From NCBI GenBank assembly GCA_002722955.1, contig PBMZ01000201.1, positions 1 to 64,000 of the forward strand: a stretch of DNA of 64,000 nt. Reading direction: 5' to 3'. The notes under the pieces were generated by a model. That model saw only the letters and a list, made by a program, of their open reading frames with translations, was not told where the DNA came from and did not search any database. Position numbers and translations under genes: made by a program. Of this stretch, positions 26,651 through 36,419 are shown piece after piece. Source of the stretch: Planctomycetaceae bacterium (GTDB taxonomy: Bacteria; Planctomycetota; Planctomycetia; Planctomycetales; Planctomycetaceae). Every line of letters starts with the position of its first letter. The stretch's first letter is position 1.

Positions 26651-28408
26651 TTAACCGCCCATCAACGCGGCAGTGATGGCATCGAACAACTCTCCGAAGT
26701 CATCCATCAGAGTTTCGTCTCGAGTTGAAGCCGTGCCCTGAACAGTGTCGTCACCTTGTGAATCGTCAACGCCATTAGCGTTACCGCCAAGAACCGTGCC
26801 AAAGCCGCCTTGGCCATCAACGAAGTCGGCGCCCAAACCACCAACGACAACGTCACGTCCCGCACCACCTCGAAGCAGGTCGTCTCCCGAGTTCCCTAAC
26901 ATCGTGTCGCGAGCTCCACCGCCGACCAGCGTGTCATTGCCGCTACCGCCCTTCATGGCATTCGCGCCACCTTGACCGAAGAGACGATCGTTGCCGGCTC
27001 CGCCAAGAAGCGTGTCCGCGCCCTGACCGCCTCGAAGCGTGTCGTTGCCGCTTCCGCCTCGCAGATGATCGCGGCCTTGACCACCGAACAACTTGTCATT
27101 TCCGCTACGTCCGATCAGCACGTCGGTCTTCTCACCGCCAATCAAGACATCGTCGCTTTGACCACCGTCCAGCGTATCGTTGCCAGGGCCACCCTCAAGA
27201 CGATCTCGGCCAAAATCGCCAAACAGAAGATCGTAGCCGCCCTCTCCTTGGATCGTGTCGCTACCCTCACCACCACGAATCGTGTCCTTGCCGCCGCCGC
27301 CTTGCAGCAAGTCATTGTTGAATCCACCGCGGATCTCGTCATTGCCTGGACCGCCGCTGATGGTGACTTCGCCAGTGTCAAAGTTGCGAGCATCGATGAC
27401 GTTCGCACTGGGACCGCCGGTCAAGTTCGCGTCTTCGATGTCGGTCAACATGTCAGTGCCGTTACCAGTCAGCTCGACATTGTTCAATGTTTGGTCGTTG
27501 TCGGAGGTTTGTCTGACAAGGTCCTCGTCTCCGGCCCCGCCGTTTAAGTTGTCGCTGCCCGCGCCACCGGCAAGAACATCATTGCCCGCCATTCCAAACA
27601 ACGACACGGAACCAAGCGTGAAGGCCGAGGCATCTAGTGTGTTATCACTGGCACCACCGGTCAGACGCGCCTGTTCAACTCGCGTCAAACTGTCGGTTTC
27701 AACCGGCGCCATCGGATCACCAACGACCAAAGAGGTATCGTCCAATGTTTGGTTGTCATCGACGATATTGACCACGGTGTCGAGCCCCGTACCGCCATCG
27801 ACCGTATCATTGCCGATGCCAGGAGTGAACTCTTCGTCGTTTGGACTTCCCGTCAAGACATCATCACCCGTGCCGCCGTTGATGACAACGTTGATTCCGC
27901 CGCCAGCTAAACCCGAGACGTCAATCGTGTCACTGCCACCATCGCCGGAAAGATCAAGGGCGTCGATTCCTGAGTTGCTTTGCGTGGCGACAGTCAGCAT
28001 GTCGTCAAGCGCGCCCAAATCAACGTCCAACGTAGTGATCGCGCTCGCAGTGCTGACATTGATATCAGCAAAGCTTGAGTTGGCGGGGTCGTTGGCTGTC
28101 TCATAAGTCAAACCAGTCGCCGCATTGGTCGAAGCGGCGTTGAACATGGCTCCGTTGAGTTGAATTCGTAAGACGCCCGGTGTGGTTTCTGAGATACTAA
28201 TGTCGTCCGCATTTCCACCATTTTCAGTGAGACTCAGTGCGGTTCCCGTACCACCATAAGTCAAGACGATGGTCAGCAGCGCGCGACTCTCAAGCTTTTC
28301 GGCCACTGAGAGTCCACACAAAGCTTTTCTGCGTTGAGGGTTACGGCGTGATTTTGCGATGGGTGAATTGGGAGACTTGAGCCAACGCAAGCAACGGGAG
28401 AAATCCAT
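26651..28408 (-). CDS. RTX-type calcium-binding repeat protein with LEPR-XLL-like motif
   Basis: The product has 585 residues. A basic N-terminus leads to VAEKLESRALLTIVLTYGG, a form of the LEPR-XLL motif seen at the start of many giant exported planctomycete proteins. From about residue 265 to 560 there are many nonapeptide repeats GGxGxDxLx (GGSGNDTLRGGQGADTLLGG, GGPGNDTLDGGQSDDVL, GGAGNDRLFGQGG), which form calcium-binding beta rolls. The protein is probably secreted or surface-bound. The ATG at 28408 has GAGG upstream. The antisense reading frames over this gene are shadows of the repeats. Confidence 0.88.
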   Translation of the reverse strand: MDFSRCLRWLKSPNSPIAKSRRNPQRRKALCGLSVAEKLESRALLTIVLTYGGTGTALSLTENGGNADDISISETTPGVLRIQLNGAMFNAASTNAATGLTYETANDPANSSFADINVSTASAITTLDVDLGALDDMLTVATQSNSGIDALDLSGDGGSDTIDVSGLAGGGINVVINGGTGDDVLTGSPNDEEFTPGIGNDTVDGGTGLDTVVNIVDDNQTLDDTSLVVGDPMAPVETDSLTRVEQARLTGGASDNTLDASAFTLGSVSLFGMAGNDVLAGGAGSDNLNGGAGDEDLVRQTSDNDQTLNNVELTGNGTDMLTDIEDANLTGGPSANVIDARNFDTGEVTISGGPGNDEIRGGFNNDLLQGGGGKDTIRGGEGSDTIQGEGGYDLLFGDFGRDRLEGGPGNDTLDGGQSDDVLIGGEKTDVLIGRSGNDKLFGGQGRDHLRGGSGNDTLRGGQGADTLLGGAGNDRLFGQGGANAMKGGSGNDTLVGGGARDTMLGNSGDDLLRGGAGRDVVVGGLGADFVDGQGGFGTVLGGNANGVDDSQGDDTVQGTASTRDETLMDDFGELFDAITAALMGG

Positions 28409-28797
28409 TCCAACGTCCTCTAAACGGAGAATGCTCCGATCGCCAAGTACTTACGCGCACGCTGCGTGTAAGGTTGCGCAGCGTGAGACCGGAGTATTTT
28501 CCAGTTGTTTCGGTACTCGCAAGACGTCTAGAGAACGGTTTTTGCGGCTTGAAGGGACTTTTCCCGAAACGCAGGCGTTACAATACTTGCAGCATGAGAA
28601 GTTGGATGAGTCTGTGCAGACTCGCCAGATTAACACCTGGCCAAATCGGCGATCGCACCTTGGGAAAACGTCGCTGGAGTCCAGCCTTTAGGCGCCTCGG
28701 ACCTCCTCAGAAAACATGCATCTTTCCCGACCGCACGGTGCTTACGCGTCGGGTTACCATCTCCTCCCCGAATTGACAAGAATTCATCAACGCACAC
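28409..28797. other. Intergenic stretch with small repeats, no gene
   Basis: This 389-base gap holds the 5' region of the RTX gene and the 3' region of the following minus-strand gene. It contains a hairpin ACGCTGCG/CGCAGCGT (28459-28484) and a 20-base word at 28676-28695 (GGAGTCCAGCCTTTAGGCGC) repeated exactly at 43991-44010. No convincing reading frame is seen. Confidence 0.65.
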
Positions 28798-31700
28798 CTA
28801 TTTCTGCACCTTACGTCCCATCCCCGCTTTGATCTTCTCTAACTCAGCTTGAAAGCCTTGTGCCAACTGCTGTTGTCCCTTTTCTTGGAACAACTTGATG
28901 GCTCGCTCGAAAGTCTGAACGCAGTACTTCGAAGGTCGGTTGCCTCTCATCTGTGGGATTGTGGGAAGGAAGGCTTTATAGAACAACATTAAATTCTGAT
29001 CCGATCCCTCGACGCTGGCCGCGAGCTGCTCGAGCTGATTTAACATACCTGGGACGTACCTGCCCTCTTCTGGGAAACGCCGAATCGTGGCGGCGAGAGC
29101 TTCGATGGCTTCCGGAGTTCGGTTGTTCTTGACCAATAGTACGATCTGCTGTTTGCGGGCCGCGAAAGCCAGATCAGGTCTTCCAGCGGACAGATACATG
29201 CCGATCAGTTGTTCGTAGTATTTGATCTTCTCGGCATCGTCGTCTTCGAAGCCGATCAAATCGCTAAACACCGTTAAGGTGAAATCGGGCACGTTTGCGA
29301 AAGTTCTGAACAATCGTACCATTGCCAAACTGACTTGCTTGCGATCTTTGGGGATTAAATCTTCTTCGCCGGAAATCTTTGCGACCGCGGTCCACGCATC
29401 GGTGTTGCCGGGGCAGAGACTAATGACGTCCGAGAGATACTTGAGGCGGTCGCTGACGCCCAGCCTCAACTCTTGAAGTAGCATGGGGTACGCCTTCATC
29501 GCAAAGACGGCTTGCCGTTTGGCCATTGGGTTCAGTCCAACGGTTTGCAACTTCAACTCCAATTGTCGATCCGTGATTTGTCTTCCGGTTTGAGGATCTC
29601 GTAGCGTGCCGACATAGAATTTGTCACCTCGATAGCGTCCGTGCGACTCCAAGGTGAAACTGATGTTCGTCCGCGAGACGCCTTTCAGCTCGACCCACAT
29701 GACCCAGGCATGGCCCTCGCCGGAGCTGGAATTTCCGGTGACGTATGCGGCTGGCACGGCAATGCTCTTTCCAACTCGCGCCGCAAAGTCAGCTTGCATC
29801 GCACACACGCCGCCGAATTGCCGGATGTTGGGCAAGTTGTATTCCTTGTCATTCAAGGCCGCTTGCTGACTTTTCGTTTCCAGCATCACAAAGTCATACG
29901 GGACGTCGTGATAGCACTTGCCAAACATGGCGCTCTTGCTGAGATAGTTTTGCAAGGCCCACTGCCGTTCGTTCACGGGCGTCCTGTGATCGACTAAGAG
30001 TGTCAAGAACTCCCACGGCAAGTATTGGACTTTGCCCTGCGTGACTTGCTCGGCATCCAGGAAGTATTGGAAGTTGTCCAGAGCCGCGATTTGTCCAGCA
30101 GGCATGCTTGCTTTGCAGCGACGCTGATGATTGGAATAGTTGTAAACTCCGCTACCATCCCAGACGACTGCCGTTGCAATCGCAAGCGGACCATATCGAT
30201 CGATCTCTTTGGGATACTTATCGATCAATTGCTTGAGCAGCTTCAGAGCGTTGCCAAGGTTGTCGTGTTTGGGATCAATGGCCGTGTAGAACTCTTCTTT
30301 CAGATCGGTGTGTTCAGCGAAGAACTCTTGCATGGCGTCGTAGTCGTCGCCCAGTGCAAATTGAATCTTGTCCGAGTTTTGACGCTCGAAGCGTTCGGCG
30401 AAGACTTTGCGCACGTCTTTGTATTCGCTGGTGAGGAACAAACGCTTTGTCTTTTTTCGACCACGAACCTCTTTGTACAAGCTGACGAGCTTCTCGATGT
30501 CAGGATCTTTTTCCGTCGTGACAACTGTTGGAGTTGTCGTGACGACGGGCTTGGCAACAGCAAAAGTGTTTCCCATGTGAGTCGTCAAGACGTTCACGAG
30601 CGTTGGGTCTTCGCCTTCGTAAACTGCTATCAGCTCGCCTTTATGAAAGAAGTGTGCTGGCGTTTCCCATTTTCGCTCGCCACCGAACATCAGTTTTGCG
30701 TCGGGAGAGACCTCGGCCGCTTGGTTTCCAGCGTCTCTTGCTGAGTCGTATTCGAAGACTTGGACAACACCTTGCTTGAAGACCAACAAGCTGGACTTAC
30801 CAGCAAATACGCTGTCGACTGCTCGCTGCTCGTACTCGACATCGATATCCGCAGCCTTTAGCGATGCTACGAATTCTTGTGCTGGTGACATTCCTTCTTC
30901 GACAGAAATTCGCAAGTTTTGCTCAGCGTGAAGTCCTTCGTCACCAGATTCACGGACTGTGACTGTGATGTTGAACGTCTTGCCGCGATCATCTCGAGTG
31001 GGCGTCCATTGGAAAGCTCCCGAAGTCGCATCGATGTCGGCGGTTTCAGGTGCGTCATCGGATAACTCGAACTGAAGCTCGTTGGCTGGGATGTCCGAAT
31101 CCGATGCTTCCACGACGAGGCGAACTGGTACGTCGGCTTTGGCTGTTTGTTCTGCGATTTGTTCGATGGCCGGCGCTTCGTTCTTTTCCAGCACCGTGAC
31201 CGAGAAGTTTACTTCGGCGCCGTTCGTAGGATCGTTAACCGATTGTACGCGGGCTTTGAATTGGTGGTCGCCAGGACCATCGGCCTCGGTCGGGAGCCAA
31301 GTGATTTTGCCGGTTTTGGCGTTGATGCTGGCTCCATCCGGAGCGGATTGCAGCAAGTACTTGACAGGATGACTGGGCGGCTCGAACAGATTCACCATAA
31401 CGGAAATTCCTTCGCCCTCGATGCGAGTCTGATTCTCAATCGTGTGGACGTTGAGTGGACGAACTGCGCCAACAACGAAAAACCAGTAAAAGCCCATGAC
31501 TCCGGCGATGAAGATTCCGCCGCCAAGGATCATAGGCATCATGCTGCCCCGCTTACGCCGTTTGGCATAACTTGAGGCAACAGATGTCGGTGCCGGCGCC
31601 GCGTCAGGGAAATCAAAGCTTGGCGCATCATCAGACGGTGCAGTCGGCGGTGGCGTAGGTGTTGCCGCAGCTGCCGTGTCAATGACCGGCATCTCTGTTT

Positions 31701-31893
31701 CTGCTACGGGTGGTGAGACCACCTCAGCTGCAGCTGGTTCCGCTGGTTCGGAGACCGCGGGCGGATCGACTGCAGGCGTCGCTGTCGGGATCGTCACAGT
31801 GTTACTGCAATTGGGGCACTTGACGCGTTTACCCGCGTGCTTGTCTGAGGCTTTGATTTTCTTGCCACACGACTGACATTCTATAGCTATCAA
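28798..31893 (-). CDS. Zinc-ribbon / Ig-like / transglutaminase-like membrane protein
   Basis: The product has 1031 residues from a TTG at 31893 (LIAIECQSCGKKI); AAAGGG lies about 8 bases upstream, and the zinc ribbon typically starts within a few residues of the N-terminus, so the long upstream extension is rejected. Parts in order: zinc ribbon CQSCG...CPNC (about 6-29), a proline/alanine-rich linker, one membrane segment (about 120-140, MILGGGIFIAGVMGFYWFFV), two cadherin/He-PIG-like Ig domains (about 150-340; GASINAKTGKITWLPTEADG), and a large extracytoplasmic part. The latter has GGVCAMQADFAARVGKSI and GEGHAWVMWVEL, the Cys and His of a transglutaminase-like protease fold (about 690-735). 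The C-terminal part is helical. A periplasmic peptide or protein cross-link role is inferred from fold only. Confidence 0.72.
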   Translation of the reverse strand: MIAIECQSCGKKIKASDKHAGKRVKCPNCSNTVTIPTATPAVDPPAVSEPAEPAAAEVVSPPVAETEMPVIDTAAAATPTPPPTAPSDDAPSFDFPDAAPAPTSVASSYAKRRKRGSMMPMILGGGIFIAGVMGFYWFFVVGAVRPLNVHTIENQTRIEGEGISVMVNLFEPPSHPVKYLLQSAPDGASINAKTGKITWLPTEADGPGDHQFKARVQSVNDPTNGAEVNFSVTVLEKNEAPAIEQIAEQTAKADVPVRLVVEASDSDIPANELQFELSDDAPETADIDATSGAFQWTPTRDDRGKTFNITVTVRESGDEGLHAEQNLRISVEEGMSPAQEFVASLKAADIDVEYEQRAVDSVFAGKSSLLVFKQGVVQVFEYDSARDAGNQAAEVSPDAKLMFGGERKWETPAHFFHKGELIAVYEGEDPTLVNVLTTHMGNTFAVAKPVVTTTPTVVTTEKDPDIEKLVSLYKEVRGRKKTKRLFLTSEYKDVRKVFAERFERQNSDKIQFALGDDYDAMQEFFAEHTDLKEEFYTAIDPKHDNLGNALKLLKQLIDKYPKEIDRYGPLAIATAVVWDGSGVYNYSNHQRRCKASMPAGQIAALDNFQYFLDAEQVTQGKVQYLPWEFLTLLVDHRTPVNERQWALQNYLSKSAMFGKCYHDVPYDFVMLETKSQQAALNDKEYNLPNIRQFGGVCAMQADFAARVGKSIAVPAAYVTGNSSSGEGHAWVMWVELKGVSRTNISFTLESHGRYRGDKFYVGTLRDPQTGRQITDRQLELKLQTVGLNPMAKRQAVFAMKAYPMLLQELRLGVSDRLKYLSDVISLCPGNTDAWTAVAKISGEEDLIPKDRKQVSLAMVRLFRTFANVPDFTLTVFSDLIGFEDDDAEKIKYYEQLIGMYLSAGRPDLAFAARKQQIVLLVKNNRTPEAIEALAATIRRFPEEGRYVPGMLNQLEQLAASVEGSDQNLMLFYKAFLPTIPQMRGNRPSKYCVQTFERAIKLFQEKGQQQLAQGFQAELEKIKAGMGRKVQK

Positions 31894-32061
31894 GATGTTG
31901 CCCTTTGAGTCGGCGGAGTTGTGACTGGTGCCAATGATTATCTCGAAAACTTCGACTCGAATCAAAGTCTGAAGAATCTTTCTGAAGTCTCTTGACACAC
32001 GAACTTGAGATTGTATTGCTGTACTGATACAAAACTCGACTGCCAGTTCCGTTGTGAAACT

Positions 32062-32439
32062 ATGCAAATCCATATCAGCGACTCAGACGGTATCCCGTAC
32101 TACCAGCAGATCGTGAGCCAAACGAAGTATCTGGTAGCAGCGGGAAGATTACAGCCAGGAGAGCAGTTGCCACCCGTAAGAAAGTTGGCCGAGCAATTGT
32201 TGGTCAATCCGAACACGGTGGCGCGGGCTTATCGCGAGTTGGAAAGTAGCGGAGTCGTGGCAAGTCGTCGCGGGGCGGGAGTGTTCATCGCCGACGGTCA
32301 ATCTCCGCTGGCTCGGCGAGAGAAGACGCGAATCTTGACCGAACGCATTGACGCTTTGTTGGCCGAGTCTCGGCAACTCGATGTCGACTTAGAAGCCTTG
32401 GTGAAACTGATCCGCCAACGAGATCGAAATCTCAAATAA
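32062..32439 (+). CDS. GntR-family regulator (YtrA type)
   Basis: The product has 125 residues from the ATG at 32062; the longer upstream reading has no support. The winged helix (IPYYQQIVSQTKYLVAAGRL, PGEQLPPVRKLAEQLLVNPN, TVARAYRELESSGVVASRRG) is typical GntR, and the short C-terminal helix is typical of the YtrA subfamily, which regulates an adjacent ABC transporter. The ABC ATPase gene starts 8 bases after the stop, so this is very likely the local repressor of the operon. It is divergent from the zinc-ribbon/transglutaminase gene with about 170 bases between starts, a shared control region. Confidence 0.88.
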   Translation: MQIHISDSDGIPYYQQIVSQTKYLVAAGRLQPGEQLPPVRKLAEQLLVNPNTVARAYRELESSGVVASRRGAGVFIADGQSPLARREKTRILTERIDALLAESRQLDVDLEALVKLIRQRDRNLK

Positions 32440-32447
32440 CGAGGGTA

Positions 32448-33341
32448 ATGATGAGTCAGCCAATCATTGAAGTCCGCGATCTTTCGCGGAAGTTCAAACA
32501 CACCCAAGCACTGGATTCCATCAGCCTCGACATTCCCGCCGGTGGCGTGTTCGGCTTGGTCGGAGAAAACGGTGCAGGCAAGACCACGTTGATCAAACAC
32601 ATCCTTGGTCTGTTAAAGCCGCAATCGGGTGCTATCAATGTCTTCGGGATCGATCCCGTCAAGAAGCCGGAAGACGTGTTGGCTCGGATTGGTTACTTGT
32701 CGGAAGAGCGTGACTTGCCCGACTGGCTGACAATTCGCGAGCTAATGGATTATTCGTCGGCCTTCTATTCCGGCTGGGATCATGAGCTGACGAATTCGTT
32801 GATCGATTCTTTTCAGCTCGAACCCAATCAGAAGATTCGATCACTTTCGCGCGGCCAGCGAGCTCGAGTTGGTTTGATCAACGCGGCCGCTCATCGGCCA
32901 GAACTGTTGTTGTTGGATGAACCGTCATCAGGATTGGATCCCAGCGTACGTCGTGACATCTTGGGCGAGATTATCCGCTCAGTGGCTGATGCAGGACGAA
33001 CAGTGTTGTTCTCGTCGCACTTATTAGATGAAGTCCAGCGCGTATCGGATCGAATCGCCATGATTCACCAAGGAAAGCTGATCTTGTTCGATGAGGTCGA
33101 GGCGATCCTTTCCAGTCACCATCGTGTTGTGTTGCGGTTCGAAAGCCAACGAGAGGCCGCTCCTGAATTTCCCGGCGTGTTGCACTGGAGTGGCTCGGGG
33201 CAAGAGTGGGCGGCGTTGTGTAACGGACAATTGGAGACCCTGAAATCGGCGGCTTCCGCTGGTGGTGCCGAGATTGTTGAGCAGTCAGCGGCGACGCTGG
33301 ACGATGTGTTTGTTGCTTATACAAGTGGCTCATCCAAGTGA
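32448..33341 (+). CDS. ABC transporter ATP-binding protein
   Basis: The product has 297 residues. Walker A is GENGAGKTT (about 38-46), the signature LSRGQRARVGL (about 133), Walker B LLLLDEPSSGLDPS (about 153), with the switch histidine in LFSSHLL (about 189). GAGGG lies just before two consecutive ATGs (32448 and 32451). It is the second gene of the GntR-ATPase-permease operon. YtrA-linked ABC systems are often envelope-stress or antibiotic-response exporters; substrate unknown. Confidence 0.9.
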   Translation: MMSQPIIEVRDLSRKFKHTQALDSISLDIPAGGVFGLVGENGAGKTTLIKHILGLLKPQSGAINVFGIDPVKKPEDVLARIGYLSEERDLPDWLTIRELMDYSSAFYSGWDHELTNSLIDSFQLEPNQKIRSLSRGQRARVGLINAAAHRPELLLLDEPSSGLDPSVRRDILGEIIRSVADAGRTVLFSSHLLDEVQRVSDRIAMIHQGKLILFDEVEAILSSHHRVVLRFESQREAAPEFPGVLHWSGSGQEWAALCNGQLETLKSAASAGGAEIVEQSAATLDDVFVAYTSGSSK

Positions 33342-33370
33342 TCCGAAGTTTTGGGTGAGAAGGCGTCAAG

Positions 33371-33403
33371 AGAAGCCCGGCTTTTCAAAAAAGCCGGGCT
33401 TCT
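33371..33403. repeat. AAGCCGGGC-type hairpin, copy 3
   Basis: AGAAGCCCGGCTTTT (33371-33385) and its exact reverse complement (33389-33403) enclose a 3-base loop. It lies between the ATPase and permease genes, where an attenuator or processing hairpin could lower permease expression. The arms are identical to those at 47916. Confidence 0.75.
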
Positions 33404-33442
33404 GACAAGCAACGCATCACTTATTCTTGAACCGGTCTAGCT

Positions 33443-35074
33443 ATGAACTCAGCCTATCGCGTTATAAGTCAAGACTTCGCTCGACGAGCGGCGCCGCACT
33501 TTTTGGTGGGCGTGGCGCTGTTTCTTGGTTTCCCCTTGATGATCTATGGCTTCATTTCGTTGGTTTCAAAGGCGGGAGCCGCTGACATCGAGTTGGAAAC
33601 GGCGCCGTACACGATCCTGTATTGTGAGGTTGTCTATCTCTTCTGTGCGGCATTTGTTTTGCACATTCAATGGGGCAACCATGCCCGTTCCAACACACGT
33701 TTGTTTACGATGCCTCGATCTTCTTCGTGGATCATGGCGGCGTTGTTTTCTCACGGCATACTTTCTGTTCTTGCATTCAATGCGGTTATCGTCCTTGTTT
33801 ACCGGCAAGTGTTTGGATCGCAGTGGCCATTGTGGACATCGATGTGTGCAACCGTTGTCGGCTTCTCGATGTTGTATGCGCTGTTCATGTCAGCCATCGA
33901 TTTTCGATGGTGGAAGCTGATAACCATTCCACTTGTTTTTGTTGGTTTCTGTACGGCGTTGGCCCAACGATTCTTACCCGGTGGTTTTGAAAGTGAGCCT
34001 GTTGTTTGGTCGAGTGTCTCGGCCATCGAAGCTGTCGTGATGCTGGGTATGATCGTTGTTTCTTACCTTTTCGCACTGAGAGGTTTCATCAGGGCCCGTC
34101 AGGGTGAGCTGCGCGAGTGGCCGAATCTGACCGCGATGATTCAAGCCGCGATTCAAAAGATTGGCGATCTGACTCGAACTGCCGGTTCTGGCATCGTCGC
34201 AAAGAGTGGGGTAGAGACACACTTTTCGCTTGAGTTTCGATCGCGCGGTTTGGTGATTGCCCCGGCGATCGGGTTGACGTTTGGTGGCCTCATCTTTTGG
34301 TTAGGCTATGCGATGATGGGAGCATCTCCGGCTCCCAACGCTTTGCTAGCGGCGTCGTTCATCATCACTTGCAGCATGTCGGTTTTCTTGGGGTTAGCCG
34401 GCGTATCCTGTGGTAACAAACAGAATATGCTGGGAACTTTTGCGGCGACACGTCCACTCAGTGATCGCCAGTTTGCGTTTACGATCATGCGCTGTCTGGC
34501 GTACTCGACGCTGATCTCGGTAACAATCGTGCTACTTGCCACGGGACTTGTGTGTTTGTTGCGAGGAGTCCGATTCAGCCCGTCGCCTGGGCTGTGCTGG
34601 TTGTTTGAAATCGCTATGTACTATGCCGCCGCTTGGACGATCTCGTCGTTCATGTCCTGCATGATGTTGACTGGGCGAGGCTGGCTGCTGTCGGTGATGA
34701 TGTCAATTTTTGTGTGTTACCTGATGTTCGTAATCATCTACAGAACCGTGTTCCTCACGCAGGAAAACGAAGCGATCTTTGAGGCCATCAATCAGTGCAT
34801 CGTGGGCACCTTAGTTTTGAGCTGGACTGTTTGGGCTTTTCGATATGCCGTCTCGCACAAACTGATACACGGCGGCGACATGCTTAAGGCGTTGACGATC
34901 TTTGTGCTGGTATTGATTGTCGAGACCCTGATGTGGAAATACGGGGTGTCTTACAACGAAAAGATTGGACAGGCGACCTGGCCGCTGTTCTTGATGGTGG
35001 TCGCCATTTCTAGCTTGGCGGTATCATGGATTGCCGCGGCGCCGGTGGCTGTCTACTTCGATAGGCATCGATGA
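33443..35074 (+). CDS. ABC transporter permease, about 12 membrane segments
   Basis: The product has 543 residues, very hydrophobic, with around a dozen predicted membrane helices (for example VALFLGFPLMIYGFISLV, LVIAPAIGLTFGGLIFWLGY, LTIFVLVLIVETLMW). It follows the ATPase gene after a hairpin and is the natural membrane partner. The two halves look like repeated 6-segment units, so it may provide both membrane domains alone. No family is recognised with confidence beyond a generic ABC-2-type permease. The ATG lacks a strong ribosome binding site. Confidence 0.72.
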   Translation: MNSAYRVISQDFARRAAPHFLVGVALFLGFPLMIYGFISLVSKAGAADIELETAPYTILYCEVVYLFCAAFVLHIQWGNHARSNTRLFTMPRSSSWIMAALFSHGILSVLAFNAVIVLVYRQVFGSQWPLWTSMCATVVGFSMLYALFMSAIDFRWWKLITIPLVFVGFCTALAQRFLPGGFESEPVVWSSVSAIEAVVMLGMIVVSYLFALRGFIRARQGELREWPNLTAMIQAAIQKIGDLTRTAGSGIVAKSGVETHFSLEFRSRGLVIAPAIGLTFGGLIFWLGYAMMGASPAPNALLAASFIITCSMSVFLGLAGVSCGNKQNMLGTFAATRPLSDRQFAFTIMRCLAYSTLISVTIVLLATGLVCLLRGVRFSPSPGLCWLFEIAMYYAAAWTISSFMSCMMLTGRGWLLSVMMSIFVCYLMFVIIYRTVFLTQENEAIFEAINQCIVGTLVLSWTVWAFRYAVSHKLIHGGDMLKALTIFVLVLIVETLMWKYGVSYNEKIGQATWPLFLMVVAISSLAVSWIAAAPVAVYFDRHR

Positions 35075-35093
35075 GCGTCGGCTTCCGCTACCG

Positions 35094-36419
35094 TTACGGC
35101 GTGACCATGCGACCGGAATCAGTGTTGGTCGTTCCACCAGGTTTCGTCGATTTGACAACCGTTTCGCTTTCCGTAAATTCGGGCGCGACGGAGTTCGTTA
35201 AGCGCGGTCGAAACACGACCATCAGCATGAGCGGCAAATACCACAAAACGTAGACGCCGCCGCTCTGTGGATACCAAAGCTGAGTTGCCACAATGATTGC
35301 GGTTGAGTGAGAAATCACATGTTCCAAATTCTTCTTGAGCGGCCAGCAAGAAAACAAAACCAGCAACAAGAAGAAACACGCCACCACCGGCAATCGATAC
35401 GCTTCGTCAACCTGAGCCCAGAATCCATGCGTGTTGCCGCCGTGGAACTTCAGCACGCTCCAATCGATCGAGCCAACAGTCTGCTCGATAAACGATCGAG
35501 CATCCGCGGATGTCCAAACGTGGCTGGCAAGAATCACGCCCATCATGACAGCCAGGGCAGAGCAAAACTTGACCCATCCCTTCTTCCCATAAAACGTGAT
35601 CCAAATGGGAAGTAAGAATACGGGAAAGAACATCGCACCGCAGGCAAAGCCCATTAAGCTGCCAGCGACTAGCGGCCGTCGATAAGTCACCAAAGCCCAG
35701 ACGATCAATGCCGCCGGCAACACATGATGTACTTTGCCGATGTTGTAAGCCGTGCAGGGAAGCAACAAATACAAAGTTGCCATGGCCAGGCCAAGCTGCG
35801 AGTCACCGAAGCGTTTGCGCCCGAGCATATACAAACCGCAAACAGCGGCTAAGTGAGCGAGTACCGCAAGAAGCCGCGCGGCCGCCAACTGCGAGTTCGT
35901 CAGCAACGTCGCCGAGGCTCCAATCAGTGCTTGAGCGGGACCCGGTGTCGCTTCACCCTCATCGACTTCGACAGGTGATTCACTAACTGGTTCCGTTTCC
36001 GAGTCTTCGCCGTTTAAGAGTTTCTCGCCTTCCTGAACGGTCGCCACAGTTGTCTCGGGCAACGGTTCGGTCATCACGCGGGTAACTTGAAACAAAAACG
36101 TGGCCACACACAGAACAAGCAAGCCGGACTTGTTCATGTTTTGTTCGAGAATTGGGCGGCGTTTGAAAAGCGAATCAAAGAACAGCCGGAACAGCAAGAG
36201 TGTTGAGCCAGCAAAGAGCCAAACGTCACCGAGCGATCGATAACCGTTCTCGCCGTTGACTAGCAAAATCCCTGGCGAGATCAGCAATAGCAGCAGCAAG
36301 TCCAGATTTCGCAACGACCACATGCGGCTGAAACGAAAGAAGACCGACACGATCAGAATTGACGAGAGGACTAGCCAAGTCGATTCGTTAACGGAGTAAT
36401 CTTCGAGAATAAATTCCAT
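35094..36419 (-). CDS. Polytopic membrane protein, glycosyltransferase-like (unknown)
   Basis: The product has 441 residues, with about 10 hydrophobic segments and a hydrophilic acidic loop (about residue 130-165, GEDSETEPVSESPVEVDEGE). VHHVLPAALIVWALVTYRRP and RLLAVLAHLAAVCGLYMLGR resemble DUF2029/mannosyltransferase-type membrane proteins, but catalytic motifs are not clear. It ends close to the permease stop (convergent). Function unknown; a lipid- or glycan-related membrane enzyme is only a guess. Confidence 0.6.
   Translation of the reverse strand: MEFILEDYSVNESTWLVLSSILIVSVFFRFSRMWSLRNLDLLLLLLISPGILLVNGENGYRSLGDVWLFAGSTLLLFRLFFDSLFKRRPILEQNMNKSGLLVLCVATFLFQVTRVMTEPLPETTVATVQEGEKLLNGEDSETEPVSESPVEVDEGEATPGPAQALIGASATLLTNSQLAAARLLAVLAHLAAVCGLYMLGRKRFGDSQLGLAMATLYLLLPCTAYNIGKVHHVLPAALIVWALVTYRRPLVAGSLMGFACGAMFFPVFLLPIWITFYGKKGWVKFCSALAVMMGVILASHVWTSADARSFIEQTVGSIDWSVLKFHGGNTHGFWAQVDEAYRLPVVACFFLLLVLFSCWPLKKNLEHVISHSTAIIVATQLWYPQSGGVYVLWYLPLMLMVVFRPRLTNSVAPEFTESETVVKSTKPGGTTNTDSGRMVTP

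Noticed and set aside
26972-28106. Plus-strand reading frames of 191 and 283 residues over the RTX gene
   Set aside because: They are low-complexity antisense shadows of the GGxGxD repeats.
35071-35253. A 60-residue gene between the permease and the convergent membrane protein
   Set aside because: It lies opposite the well-supported membrane-protein gene and has no recognisable features.
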